The notes: generated by a model not told the origin, from the letters alone. Counted from the first letter of the stretch, positions 24,981 through 34,982 are shown. The stretch: 64,000 nt of DNA from Clostridia bacterium (GCA_017436135.1 JAFSDQ010000015.1:62001-126000); one strand, 5' to 3'. Numbers and translations are program-made.

Positions 24981-27900
24981 TTATTTCTCAAATCTGAACC
25001 AGCCAAGCTGACAAGCCTTGTTGGAATTTGGATCTCCGCCAAAGTCGAGATAAACCGTATACGTTCCTGCAGGAACGGGATTGCTCAACTCCGCAATTTC
25101 TTCTGTAAATACCCCCGGCTCACAGGGTGCCGTCTGAATGGCAGTGGTTGCAATAACGTTGTTGTCAGCATCAACTACACGAACATTTATCGGCTGTCCT
25201 GCGTGTTCTTCATCAGTAACATAGTAGTTTATCGTCATCTTGCTGCACTGTGCCAGAGTACGAACATTGGAATATCCCGCTGTCGTTCCCGGGAGTGCAA
25301 ACATAAGCTTTCTGAGTGCATCTACTCTGTCATATCTTACATACTCAAAGGGTCTGTCGGGATTCATAATACTAATATTTTTATCCCATCTTCCGCCCTG
25401 ATAACGAGCCTCTGAAGCTATGTCGGACGAATCCGCACCCTTCTTAATAAATCCAAAGTATGTCATATTGGAGGTCTTGCCTTTTCCTTCGTAAACGAAA
25501 TCAAGATAAATATCGTACGTGCCCGCCTTGACATCTTTAATCAGCGGAACCTTTATAGGTGTTACATCATAGAAGCCCTGATTGAGTGTCCTGATTTCCG
25601 CAACAGGCTCGCCTGTGGGCTTTACAAACTTTTCGGTTGGCTCACAAAGATACACCCTGATAAGCTGACCGAGATATTGGTCACGGCTGCCCGCCGCAAG
25701 CACAAAGTAATCAGAATCTTCATCAATGGTCCTGTTTGCAAAGCGAACCGTATTTCCCGTCCATGTAGATTTAACACCGTTTATGTACGGGTTCTTGGTT
25801 CCAAGACTGCTGTCGGCTATGAAGAAGTCAGGTTGTGCTCCCGCTCCGGAGATGCGATCGGTATAGTTTGCCAGATATGTAACGTTACTGAATTCCTCTG
25901 TTTTATCAGTTCTTGTTCTGTTGAAAACGCTTATACCGCCAATCTCTACCGAGAAGTAATCCTTTACTTTAATCCATACATTGTTCTTCCCCTTGGTGTC
26001 ATCAATCATAAATCTCAATGTATTTGCCTGCTCGTTGCTCGGCGCATCGCTCTGGGGAATTTCAACATCATATTTCTTACCGCTCTCCATACTCTGACCA
26101 ACTGTTACCTCAAGCTTATCAAAGGTCCAATGACCAAGACTGCGGAAGTTTATAATCATTTCGTTTGCACTATCGCCGAAGTCTACGTCCGAGAACTCTA
26201 TGTATTGACCATCGTTTGAGAACTTCGCAAAGCCATCCTCTGCATCTACTGTTACGCCCTCTGATATTTTTGCTTCTTTTGCACTATACTTCATACTATA
26301 TTCTTCGTTCTCAAATCTTCTGTAGTTGTTCATATACGGAGCTTCTCTATCAAGGTGTGCCCCCGCAAAGAACGGACGCTCTTCACTGAAGTATTCATCT
26401 GCAAGTGCGTCTGCAACAGGAATGGTATCATCAAGCTCTATATTACCCAAATACTGATTGTTCCACTCTCTGCAGTACGCTTCAACACCATCAACGCCCT
26501 GGAAAAGCTTCATTCTGGCATAAGTATCGCCTGTAAGGAATGAGAGATTTTCAAACGTGTCATAGCCATGAGCGTTTCCATCCCAATAAATCAATATATC
26601 GTAATGGTTTCCGTCAGGCTTCTGCGTTGTTTTATATACATAATTATTGCGAACCGTTGTATGACTCTTGTCGATACTTGCATTTGTACCATTTGTGTAT
26701 ATTGCTCCTGCATCCTGTGTAAGCAAGCATGCGTCGTGAAAATCATTGTACGCAATATCACAAGCAAGGAAGGGTGCATTACCATGTCCAACCTGTGACT
26801 CGGGTCCGTCCAGGAACTTATAATACTCATTTCTACCAAAGTCTAACGCGCCTCTTCCTGTGTTATAAACAGTATTGTTGTAAATTGCAAATCCACCGCG
26901 CGGAACAGTTACATGTTCCCACGCCTGGGTATCCGCGTGAATACCTGAAACGTACGCACCCATATATCCGCAGTCATTCATAATATTATTTTCAAGATAT
27001 GTGTAAAGACCTATCATATACACTGCCGCAGCTGCACTGTGGTCAATTCTTGAATTTGTAATAATATTATCACTGCCGCTTATAAAGATACCAAGCTCTC
27101 CCCTTTGGGGTGCACCCTCTTTAGCATTGTAGTAAGGGAAGTCAATATATCCGTTACGCTGATCAGAAGAAATGGTATAGTGAGCAATATATCTCATATT
27201 CATACCGTTGAGCATACACATCGTGCTGTCCTTCATTACCACGCTTCCGCCAATTGTTTCAAAGCCCTCGATATTTACATATTTTCTGCCTGTCAAATCA
27301 GCGACCAGCATTCTCGCCTTTGCTTCAACATTTACAGTCTTTGGGTCTGCTCCCTCGGGCAAAATCATATACATTCTGTCCTCGTCTTGAGGCTTCACCC
27401 ATTCTCCCGGGAGATTCATCGCATTTTTATGTCCGACAATCATACCCCAGTTCCACTGGTCATTTGTTTCCTTATTTATCGTCAGGGAGTTAGCCCAGTT
27501 TCTCCACCACCATCTCTGCTGTCTGTATTCATCAGAGATAATAAGCTTACCCTTGGTGCTGCTCTCTATAAGGCCATTATTCATCGCATATCCGTTAGAG
27601 AATATGCCTACATACATTCCTCCCTGCCAATAGTTATCCTCCTGGTCGAGAAGCATATCGCTGACAATCGCATCATAGTCTGCGCTCTCGTATTCGGTAG
27701 AAACAGTTTCATACGATGTCGCTTTATTTTCCTTCTTTTGCAGCTCTGTTGCACGCTTTTCCCACTCTACGCCCCCAACCTTGAAGGCATCGGCATCTCC
27801 CGAGGCTTTGATAAGGTCAGCTCTTACGCCCCACGCATTGCTGAGTTCCTTGCCCGTTGTAAGGTGTCCGGGAGCATCAGGATATCTCGCCTCCGTCTGA

Positions 27901-29318
27901 AGCTTGTCGTCTATAAAGATCTGATTTCTTCCAAGCCCCAAATCAAAATTCATACCGAATATATATACACCCTTTTCTTCATCAAAAAGAGCGGGTCTTC
28001 CAAGAGGCTCGTTTGCAGAAATAACAACTCTCTCGCCCTCTGCCGCCTTAAAGGTGATAGGCGCCTTTGCAGTACCGTCATTCTGCGGGGTAAGAACTTC
28101 TCTGTATGTACCCTCGCGCACTATAACAGTATCTCCCGCTACCGCAACAGATGCCGCCTTTGCAAGCGTTTTAAACGGTGACATAGAGCTACCCGAGTTA
28201 TTGTCGTTTGCCACATCATTTTGAGCTACATAGTATGTGTTTCCTTTTATTTCCGCCTCCGCAGGTCCTATAAACTCTTCAAACTTCGCGAGGGCAAAGT
28301 TATAAAAACCCTCTTCTTCAAGTATATCACGAACCGTATACTTATCATCAATTGCAATCAAGCCGTCCTTGTAACCAACGGTTTCACCCGCAAGCTCTGC
28401 AAAGAAACGAACAGCCGCCCAAACTCTGCCCTCATGATTTATTATTACGTTATCAGGACCATCTGTCGGTTGTGACAGTCCCTCTGTAATTTTGCACACA
28501 CCATTCATCACAACTACCTCGTGCGTGTCACTTCTCATAAGAACATAATTCTTTTCGGGAATAACCTCGTGATAATATCCTGTCGCCTTTGCCAAAGTAT
28601 TGATAGGCAGATATATAGATCCGTTAAAGAAGTACGGCAAAAGCTGTGTGTCATTATTATCAAGGTAACGCTTGCCGCCATTTACAACTATAGCAGATGC
28701 GTTTTCGTGCATCAGAACGGTTGATGTAGTTTCTATTGAGTACCTCTGCACATTCTCGTCGTCAGAAAATTTAGGGATTGGCGCAGTGGACGGAGGCCCC
28801 ATCGTCAGCTCCTTTTCAAATCGCAACTCTTTAATGCTTATCCCTTCATCTGAAGCAATGGTAATCTGCTTCTCCCCCCGCCGCTCTACGTATTCACTCA
28901 AAGCACCGTAAGCACCCCATGTTCTGTACTGCGGCTCTTGGTCTTTGCCGAGGTTTTTACCAAATTCCAATTTATATTCTAAATCTGTTCCGTATTCCAG
29001 ATTAACTGCATTATAAGTATCTGTGTCGCTGGACAAAACTATATTGCCGCCGCCTGTATATTTAATGGTTACACTTCGGGAGCCATAAGGCAGATAAAAT
29101 CCCCATGTTGCACTTCCGCCCGCATCAATTTGAACGCCATTTTGCGTTGCTGTTGCATTATTTGTAAAAATACAGTCCTCTGGGCTTACCAGATGCTCGC
29201 TTTCACCCGGATAATACCCCGGAGTCCAGACGTATGTTGGTTTGTCTGTCCCTGCAAACGCCGATATTGACGAAAACAGCATAGCCGCCACAAGGATTCC
29301 GCATAATATTTTCTTCAT
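24981..29318 (-). CDS. Giant secreted beta-helix protein with CBM6-like domains (paralogue 2)
   Basis: A 1445-residue exported protein. Signal peptide at residues 1-22. Order of regions: CBM-like beta domain (about 25-180, ATWGFYLPYGSRSVTIKYTG); a copper-amine-oxidase N-terminal-type domain (about 200-330, FFNGSIYLPINTLAKATGYY); a DUF1565-type right-handed beta-helix start (about 365-440, YYVAQNDVANDNNSGSSMSP, DTVIVREGTYREVLTPQNDG) continuing through Asn-rich turns to about 1000; then three CBM6-like C-terminal modules, the last ending GTYTVYLDFGG...LGWFRFEK. The fold matches polysaccharide lyases and related glycan-binding helices, so a polysaccharide substrate is likely, but catalytic residues cannot be assigned. 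It is a tandem paralogue of the gene upstream. Confidence 0.82.
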   Translation of the reverse strand: MKKILCGILVAAMLFSSISAFAGTDKPTYVWTPGYYPGESEHLVSPEDCIFTNNATATQNGVQIDAGGSATWGFYLPYGSRSVTIKYTGGGNIVLSSDTDTYNAVNLEYGTDLEYKLEFGKNLGKDQEPQYRTWGAYGALSEYVERRGEKQITIASDEGISIKELRFEKELTMGPPSTAPIPKFSDDENVQRYSIETTSTVLMHENASAIVVNGGKRYLDNNDTQLLPYFFNGSIYLPINTLAKATGYYHEVIPEKNYVLMRSDTHEVVVMNGVCKITEGLSQPTDGPDNVIINHEGRVWAAVRFFAELAGETVGYKDGLIAIDDKYTVRDILEEEGFYNFALAKFEEFIGPAEAEIKGNTYYVAQNDVANDNNSGSSMSPFKTLAKAASVAVAGDTVIVREGTYREVLTPQNDGTAKAPITFKAAEGERVVISANEPLGRPALFDEEKGVYIFGMNFDLGLGRNQIFIDDKLQTEARYPDAPGHLTTGKELSNAWGVRADLIKASGDADAFKVGGVEWEKRATELQKKENKATSYETVSTEYESADYDAIVSDMLLDQEDNYWQGGMYVGIFSNGYAMNNGLIESSTKGKLIISDEYRQQRWWWRNWANSLTINKETNDQWNWGMIVGHKNAMNLPGEWVKPQDEDRMYMILPEGADPKTVNVEAKARMLVADLTGRKYVNIEGFETIGGSVVMKDSTMCMLNGMNMRYIAHYTISSDQRNGYIDFPYYNAKEGAPQRGELGIFISGSDNIITNSRIDHSAAAAVYMIGLYTYLENNIMNDCGYMGAYVSGIHADTQAWEHVTVPRGGFAIYNNTVYNTGRGALDFGRNEYYKFLDGPESQVGHGNAPFLACDIAYNDFHDACLLTQDAGAIYTNGTNASIDKSHTTVRNNYVYKTTQKPDGNHYDILIYWDGNAHGYDTFENLSFLTGDTYARMKLFQGVDGVEAYCREWNNQYLGNIELDDTIPVADALADEYFSEERPFFAGAHLDREAPYMNNYRRFENEEYSMKYSAKEAKISEGVTVDAEDGFAKFSNDGQYIEFSDVDFGDSANEMIINFRSLGHWTFDKLEVTVGQSMESGKKYDVEIPQSDAPSNEQANTLRFMIDDTKGKNNVWIKVKDYFSVEIGGISVFNRTRTDKTEEFSNVTYLANYTDRISGAGAQPDFFIADSSLGTKNPYINGVKSTWTGNTVRFANRTIDEDSDYFVLAAGSRDQYLGQLIRVYLCEPTEKFVKPTGEPVAEIRTLNQGFYDVTPIKVPLIKDVKAGTYDIYLDFVYEGKGKTSNMTYFGFIKKGADSSDIASEARYQGGRWDKNISIMNPDRPFEYVRYDRVDALRKLMFALPGTTAGYSNVRTLAQCSKMTINYYVTDEEHAGQPINVRVVDADNNVIATTAIQTAPCEPGVFTEEIAELSNPVPAGTYTVYLDFGGDPNSNKACQLGWFRFEK

Positions 29319-29354
29319 AATCCTACCTCCTGTATATTTAAATTATTACACTGT

Positions 29355-32300
29355 CTATTCAAACCTGAACCAGTTGAGTTGATAGGTCTGTCCTTTATCA
29401 TTACTGTCAGGGAAGTCAAAGTACACTCTGTAGTTTCCTGGTGCTACACTTTGGGAAAGCTCTACAAGCTGTCCCCCTGCCGAAGAAGCGCCTGTATTAA
29501 ACGTTCCTGTGGCAACTGTGGTTTCTTCAGAGGTTTCGCTGTTATACGATACCACCCGAACCCCAACATCTGCAGCTGTATCATTTTTACCCATAACTGT
29601 ATATGCCACTTTTATATCAGAGCATTCTTCGTTGATTACATCAACATCGCTGTAACCCACTGTATCTCCGGGCAAAACAAAGGTAAGCTTAAACCTTGCT
29701 GTAGTGGTTCTGTCTTCCAAAGCTGCAACAAACGACGATTCGCTGTCTTTTTTAGTACTGATGGAAGAATCGTACAAACCGCCCTGATAGCGCACTTGAG
29801 CTCCTATCTCTGATGTATTCTTATCTTTTGAAAGGAATCCGCAATAGAGTATTGTTGATGTTTCGCTTACAGCTGTAGTTTCCTTTCTGAATTCAAGATA
29901 AATATCATAGGTACCTGCCTTTATATACCCGTCGGCATTTGTAACAGGAACCTTTATTGGTGTTATGTCTGACATTTTCTGATTATATACAACAAACTTT
30001 GCAACAGGGGTCTTTCCTGTTTTAACAGGATTATTAAAGCTGTCAGTCGGCTCGCACACATACACATATACAGGCTGCTTACGCAGCTGATCACGAGAGC
30101 CCGCTGCCATTACAAAATAATCAGAATCATCCGTAATAGTCACATTTGCATATCGAAGAATTGTGTTTTCAAGAGTATTATGAACCGCTGAACAATGAGG
30201 ATTAGAAGCCGGAATATCATTAGATAAAAGCATACTTTTTGTAAGCTTATCTACCACATTGGTTGAATTATGAGGCAAAGCATCCGTATACTGGCTCATA
30301 TATGTAAAGTACGAAAACAGCTCTGCTGAATCCTCCTTTAGCTCTCTTTTATAAACACTCAATCCGCCAATTCGCACAGAGTATAAATCCACAACCTTTA
30401 ATCTGACATTCTTTTTCCCGCTTGTAGGATTTATGGTAAATCTGTGGGAACAGGTCTGGTCCCCCTGTCTTGGCTCCTGTTGAGGGAGTGTAATTTTATA
30501 TGTCTGCCCCTCTGACGGGTCGCTGTCAAAGATGTTAAGCTCAAGCTCATCAAAGGTCCAGTTTGCATCACACCGATAGCTTATAACCATTTCATTAGAG
30601 CCTGTGCCAAAATCAACCTCTGAAAAATCGAGATACTGATTGTTTGCAGTATAAGACACATATCCGTCAGAAGCATCCATAACCACTTCTGCATCAGACG
30701 GAGTTGCCTCTGCCGCTCTGTACTGCATAGAATAGTTGTTTTCTTTAAGCTTGTTATAATTGTTGAGGTAATAATCTTCTCTGCCAAGATACGCCCCTGC
30801 AAAGAAAGGTCTGTCCTCGCTAAAATATTCATCTGCCAAAGCATCTGCAACAGGCTTTGTACTGTCAAGCTCCAACGCTCCAAGCTTATGATTGTTCCAA
30901 AGTCTGCTATAAGCTTCTGCCCCCGGAACACTGGCAGGGGAAATGAGCCTCGGGCCCTTTTCTCCTGTAACAAAAACCAGATTATCGTAGGTATCAAAAC
31001 CATTTGCACTGCCATCCCAATAGAGAAGAACCTCATAGGGGTTTGTATATCTTTCGTCTACCGTTTTATAAATATAGTTTCTGCGGAAATCTGTAGCCTT
31101 CTTGTCAAAAACAGTGTTTCTGCCGTGAGCATATACCGTTCCCGCATCCTCTGTCATAAGACACGCATCGTGGAAATCGTTGTACGCAATGTCCATGGGA
31201 AGCAAAGGCGCGCTGCTGTGAGAAATAATGTATGGGTTTGCCTTTACATCATCAAACTCATTTTTGTTGATGCTTACAGCACCTCTACCCACATTATATA
31301 CCGTATTATTATAAACAGAAAGTCCGCCTCTCGGCTTCCCCATAGGCTCGTAAGGAACCGTTTCTATACAAATTCCCGCAACATAAGACCCCATATATCC
31401 GCAGTCATTCATTATATTGTTCTCAATATAGGCATAGGTGCCTGTGCAGTACACAGCGGCACCTGCACTATGGTCAATTCTTGAATTTACGATTATGTCG
31501 TCTGTTCCTCCAAGATAAATTCCGTTCTCGCCCCTTTGGGGTGCCCCTGCATTTTTAAAATCAAAGGGAAAATCCAGGTAGCCCTGTTTTGGGTCTGCGT
31601 TCAATGTGTAATGAGAAATATATTTCATATCCATTCCGTTGAGCATACACATTTCACTGTTATTCATAGTTATACCGCCGCCAAATGTGTCAACGCCCTC
31701 AATGTTAATATATTTTTTGTCCGTCAGGTCAATTACACGCTGTCTTGCTTTTGCTTCAACCTTTATATCCTCAGGGTCAATGCCCTCCGGTAAAATCATT
31801 TTAAGCGCCTTATTCTTGACTACCCATTCATAATCAACGGACATGGCGTTTTCGTGACCAATTATCATACCATAATTCCATTGGGAATTACTGCCGTTGC
31901 TGATGGAATTGCACCAATTATCCCACCAATACATTTTTGTTCTCTCGTTGGAGATAGTCAGCTTTCCGTCTGTGCTGCTTTCGATTTTCCCCGAAAGAAC
32001 AGCATAGCTGTTGCCGAATGTGCCTACATAAATTCCACCCTTCCAATAGTCATCCTCATAGCCCAGCAAACAATCTCCCATCATGGTTGTAAGGTCAACT
32101 GCATTTGCATCGGTGTCTACCTTAAAGATGTCCCCTCTTACACCCCATGCCTGGCTTAAATTATCCTTATGGACATTTTCCTCTGTAGGATCGGGAAATC
32201 TTGCTTCGCTTTTCATTTCTCCATTCACAAAAATCTGGTCTTTGCCTGTTCCCATTGTACCTGTGCCATTATTTATACCACTCATATCAAAGGTATATAC

Positions 32301-33857
32301 TCTTTTTTCCTCATCGGTAAGAGTGCCTCCGCTTATCTCTTCTGTGGCAGAAATAACAACCCTCTTGCCCTCTTCTGCCTTGTAGGTTATAGGAGCTCTT
32401 TCAGTTCCGCTGTTTGCAGGAACAAGAGTTTCTCTGTAAGTTCCCTCCTGCAACACAACAGTATCTCCTGCCACCGCAATCTGTGATGCCGCTAAAAGAG
32501 TTATAGGTGACGAATATTCGCCTGTATTTGAATCCTTACCTACTCCCTCCGGGGCAACATAATAGGTTTTGCCCGAAAGCTTGCTCTCTGCAAAAGGTTC
32601 TATTTTTTCAGACATATAGGCGTAAAAATCCCCGTCCTCCATAATGTCACGGACAGTATACTTGTCATCAATGGCAACAAGACCGTTTTTATAGTCTACC
32701 GTTTCTCCCGCAAGTTCACCAAAATATCGAACAGCCGCCAGAATTTCTCCCTCTCTGTAAATAAATACATTATCAGGAGCCGCCACAGGCTCTGACAACC
32801 CCTCTGCAACCGTACAATTACCACCCATAAGCACAACCTGGTGAGAATCACTTCTCATCAAGGCATAACCCTTTTCAGGAATTACCTCGCAGTAATAGCC
32901 AAGAGCCTTTGCAAGGGTGGAAACAGGAAGGTACATAGACCCGTCAAAATTATAAGGCTCTGTTTCGATATTATTGTTGTCAATATATCTTCTTCCGCCG
33001 TTTACCAGAATTACATTGGCGTCCTCATGTATAATTACCGTAGACATGGTTTCCATTTCGTATTTCTGCTCTGTTTCATTGTCAGAAAATTCAGGAATAT
33101 AGCTACGGGGAAACGCTGTGCTTTCTACCGTATAAGGACCCATGGTTATTTCTTTTTCAAAACGCAATTCGTGTATGTATATTTCTTGGTCGGAGGCGAT
33201 TGTAACCATTTTTTCTCCACTATGCTCAACCTGCTCCACAAGTACACCGTAAGAACCAAATGTTCTGTATTGAGGGTTGCTTGCTCTCCCCGAATTTACT
33301 CCAAATTCGATTCTCTGTTCTGCTCCGCTCCCCTCGCAGAGCTCAACAGGATTATAAGAAAACTCCTCGGTTGTCAGAGTTATGTTTCCACTTCCTGTGT
33401 ACTTTATAATAATACTTCTGGAATTGTAGGGAAGATAAAAGCCCCAGGTCGCACTTTCCCCGGCACAGATTTTTATGCTTCCGTCCTCTTCAGGTACTGC
33501 GGTCACACAATCTTGTGCATTTACAATATGCTCTGTTTCTCCAAACAAATATCCCGGCATATAGCCTTTATATGTATCGGAATTTTTGAATTCTGCAATA
33601 TATCCGTTTCTCACGCCGGGATACTTTGCATCAAAAGCTTCACGGAATGCAGCAATGGTTGAATATTCTGCAGCCGCTTTATCTTCCTCTGCTTTGTTTT
33701 CATTCCAATAGCTTTTTGCCTTTTCGTCCGCCTTTCCTAATGCCCAGTCGTCAGCATATTCTGTATACAAGGAGGGTTTTGTCCGTCCTGCCATAACGGA
33801 AACCGAGGACAACATCATAAATGCAGCAATTATACCGCAAAAAATTCTTTTTTTCAT
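29355..33857 (-). CDS. Giant secreted beta-helix protein with CBM6-like domains (paralogue 1)
   Basis: A 1500-residue exported protein, first gene of the operon and the longest in the window. It has the same domain order as its downstream neighbour (signal peptide, CBM-like, copper-amine-oxidase-like, DUF1565 beta-helix, three CBM6-like modules), with a unique insert of about 65 residues after the signal peptide (rich in Lys, Glu and Tyr). Shared landmarks include ATWGFYLPY, YRTFGSYG, DTVVLQEGTYRETL, NNIMNDCGYMGSYV and the final YQLNWFRFE. High similarity throughout indicates an old tandem duplication. GGAGGGG precedes the ATG. The first position suggests that these two are the main effectors of the locus. 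Confidence 0.83.
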   Translation of the reverse strand: MKKRIFCGIIAAFMMLSSVSVMAGRTKPSLYTEYADDWALGKADEKAKSYWNENKAEEDKAAAEYSTIAAFREAFDAKYPGVRNGYIAEFKNSDTYKGYMPGYLFGETEHIVNAQDCVTAVPEEDGSIKICAGESATWGFYLPYNSRSIIIKYTGSGNITLTTEEFSYNPVELCEGSGAEQRIEFGVNSGRASNPQYRTFGSYGVLVEQVEHSGEKMVTIASDQEIYIHELRFEKEITMGPYTVESTAFPRSYIPEFSDNETEQKYEMETMSTVIIHEDANVILVNGGRRYIDNNNIETEPYNFDGSMYLPVSTLAKALGYYCEVIPEKGYALMRSDSHQVVLMGGNCTVAEGLSEPVAAPDNVFIYREGEILAAVRYFGELAGETVDYKNGLVAIDDKYTVRDIMEDGDFYAYMSEKIEPFAESKLSGKTYYVAPEGVGKDSNTGEYSSPITLLAASQIAVAGDTVVLQEGTYRETLVPANSGTERAPITYKAEEGKRVVISATEEISGGTLTDEEKRVYTFDMSGINNGTGTMGTGKDQIFVNGEMKSEARFPDPTEENVHKDNLSQAWGVRGDIFKVDTDANAVDLTTMMGDCLLGYEDDYWKGGIYVGTFGNSYAVLSGKIESSTDGKLTISNERTKMYWWDNWCNSISNGSNSQWNYGMIIGHENAMSVDYEWVVKNKALKMILPEGIDPEDIKVEAKARQRVIDLTDKKYINIEGVDTFGGGITMNNSEMCMLNGMDMKYISHYTLNADPKQGYLDFPFDFKNAGAPQRGENGIYLGGTDDIIVNSRIDHSAGAAVYCTGTYAYIENNIMNDCGYMGSYVAGICIETVPYEPMGKPRGGLSVYNNTVYNVGRGAVSINKNEFDDVKANPYIISHSSAPLLPMDIAYNDFHDACLMTEDAGTVYAHGRNTVFDKKATDFRRNYIYKTVDERYTNPYEVLLYWDGSANGFDTYDNLVFVTGEKGPRLISPASVPGAEAYSRLWNNHKLGALELDSTKPVADALADEYFSEDRPFFAGAYLGREDYYLNNYNKLKENNYSMQYRAAEATPSDAEVVMDASDGYVSYTANNQYLDFSEVDFGTGSNEMVISYRCDANWTFDELELNIFDSDPSEGQTYKITLPQQEPRQGDQTCSHRFTINPTSGKKNVRLKVVDLYSVRIGGLSVYKRELKEDSAELFSYFTYMSQYTDALPHNSTNVVDKLTKSMLLSNDIPASNPHCSAVHNTLENTILRYANVTITDDSDYFVMAAGSRDQLRKQPVYVYVCEPTDSFNNPVKTGKTPVAKFVVYNQKMSDITPIKVPVTNADGYIKAGTYDIYLEFRKETTAVSETSTILYCGFLSKDKNTSEIGAQVRYQGGLYDSSISTKKDSESSFVAALEDRTTTARFKLTFVLPGDTVGYSDVDVINEECSDIKVAYTVMGKNDTAADVGVRVVSYNSETSEETTVATGTFNTGASSAGGQLVELSQSVAPGNYRVYFDFPDSNDKGQTYQLNWFRFE

Positions 33858-33908
33858 AAATTCCCCTCCAAATAATTTTTATTTCAATACTCTTTCAAAG
33901 AATATTGT

Positions 33909-33938
33909 ATCATAAATTTGTACATTGGTATATGTAAA
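33909..33938 (-). promoter_or_regulatory. Putative promoter of the secreted-protein operon
   Basis: On the minus strand: TTTACA, 18 bases, TATGAT, about 50 bases before the start at 33857. The inverted repeat at 33924-33949 overlaps the -35 region. Confidence 0.5.
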
Positions 33939-33949
33939 TTCGTACCAAT
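33924..33949. promoter_or_regulatory. Candidate operator: ATTGGTA/TACCAAT inverted repeat
   Basis: A perfect 7-bp inverted repeat with a 12-base spacer overlaps the -35 box of the secreted operon. It is a candidate site for the divergent DeoR-family regulator. Binding is inference only. Confidence 0.4.
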
Positions 33950-34026
33950 AATGTTGCAACTCGTGATTTGACGCGGTATGTTCATCTGTATAAAATATTT
34001 GGGAATATCGGTTACATCCCCTTATC

Positions 34027-34055
34027 GAGGAGTCAACAAAACTCCTCTTGTTGAC
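34027..34055. promoter_or_regulatory. Two overlapping inverted repeats at the deoR-like promoter
   Basis: GAGGAGT/ACTCCTC (34027-34047) and GTCAACAA/TTGTTGAC (34032-34055) share bases and cannot both form. The second covers most of the -35 box of the regulator promoter, a position suited to autorepression. Confidence 0.45.
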
Positions 34056-34079
34056 AAAAAAAGTATCTATTGATATAAT
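34051..34079 (+). promoter_or_regulatory. SigA-type promoter of the DeoR-family regulator
   Basis: Perfect TTGACA and perfect TATAAT are separated by the ideal 17 bases. The transcript would have a 5' leader of about 75 bases containing three overlapping inverted repeats (34083-34100, 34100-34122, 34118-34140). Confidence 0.85.
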
Positions 34080-34159
34080 AAAACAATCAAAAACGATTGT
34101 CAATATATGGCCAAAATATTGATAAACGCTCAATATCAATCAAAAAAAGAGGGGTATGT

Positions 34160-34912
34160 ATGTTAAAAGAAGAAAGATATGATAAGATATTGGAAATATT
34201 AGAAAATGACACCTATGTTACGGCGCAAGAACTCAGCAAACGGCTTTATGTAAGTCTGCCTACAATTCGTCGTGACCTTTCAGAATTATATAGCCGTGAC
34301 CTGCTGGTAAGAACCCACGGAGGTGCTAAAAAAGCAAAGGCAGAGCTTACCGTAATGCCGCTGGATATCAGGCAAAAGGTTAACCACGGCATAAAAAGAA
34401 ATCTTTGTCAGGCTGCCGCAAGCCTGTTGAAGCATGACGATGTGATTTTTCTTGATGCCTCCACAACAGTATGGCAAATGACGGATTTTATTTCTCCAAA
34501 CCTCAATATTACAGTAGTAACAAACAGCATTCCCTTATCGGTCCAATTGTCACGGCGTGGGTTGGTAAATTTTTGTACGGGAGGGGCATTAAGGCAAAGG
34601 TCTATGTCATATGTAGGAATATTTGCACAGAATTTTACAGAAAACTTTAACTTTGACAAGGTATTTTTCTCCTCTTACGGAGTAAATGACGAAAACATTA
34701 TAGTTGACACCTTGCTGCCCGAAGTATTGTTGCGGAAATCCGTTTTTGCCCAATGCAAGGAGAAGGTTTTTCTATGTGACAGTTCAAAATTTTTTCTGCC
34801 TGCAACTTATAATTTGATAAATCTGGAAAGCGTAGATTATCTTATTACAGACAAAAAGGATTTAAAGAATAAATTCAGCAAAGATTTTGCGAAAAAAATT
34901 ATTTATGTATGA
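34160..34912 (+). CDS. DeoR family transcriptional regulator
   Basis: A 250-residue regulator. Residues 1-57 form the DeoR winged helix (MLKEERYDKILEILE, YVTAQELSKRLYVSLPTIRR, DLLVRTHGGA), and residues 75-230 form the sugar-phosphate-sensing DeoRC domain (DDVIFLDASTTVWQMTDFI, TVVTNSIPLSVQLS, FFSSYGVNDENIIVD). Such proteins repress carbohydrate genes and release DNA when a phosphorylated sugar binds. It is transcribed divergently from the secreted-protein operon, 300 bp away, so that operon is the likely target. AGAGGGG precedes ATG 34160. Single-gene unit. Confidence 0.92.
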   Translation: MLKEERYDKILEILENDTYVTAQELSKRLYVSLPTIRRDLSELYSRDLLVRTHGGAKKAKAELTVMPLDIRQKVNHGIKRNLCQAAASLLKHDDVIFLDASTTVWQMTDFISPNLNITVVTNSIPLSVQLSRRGLVNFCTGGALRQRSMSYVGIFAQNFTENFNFDKVFFSSYGVNDENIIVDTLLPEVLLRKSVFAQCKEKVFLCDSSKFFLPATYNLINLESVDYLITDKKDLKNKFSKDFAKKIIYV

Positions 34913-34957
34913 TGTAATTCTTCTCAATTCATTATTTACATCTGTTGTATAAAACAC

Positions 34958-34982
34958 AAAAAGCCGCATAAAGCGGCTTTTT
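34958..34982. terminator. Bidirectional terminator between regulator and phosphoribosyltransferase
   Basis: AAAAAGCCGC and GCGGCTTTTT form a 10-bp stem with a 5-base loop between two convergent genes. Confidence 0.85.

Noticed and set aside
27105..28181. A 358-codon open frame on the plus strand inside the beta-helix gene
   Set aside because: It is antisense to a protein with clear domains and a signal peptide, has no ribosome binding site and no recognisable motifs.
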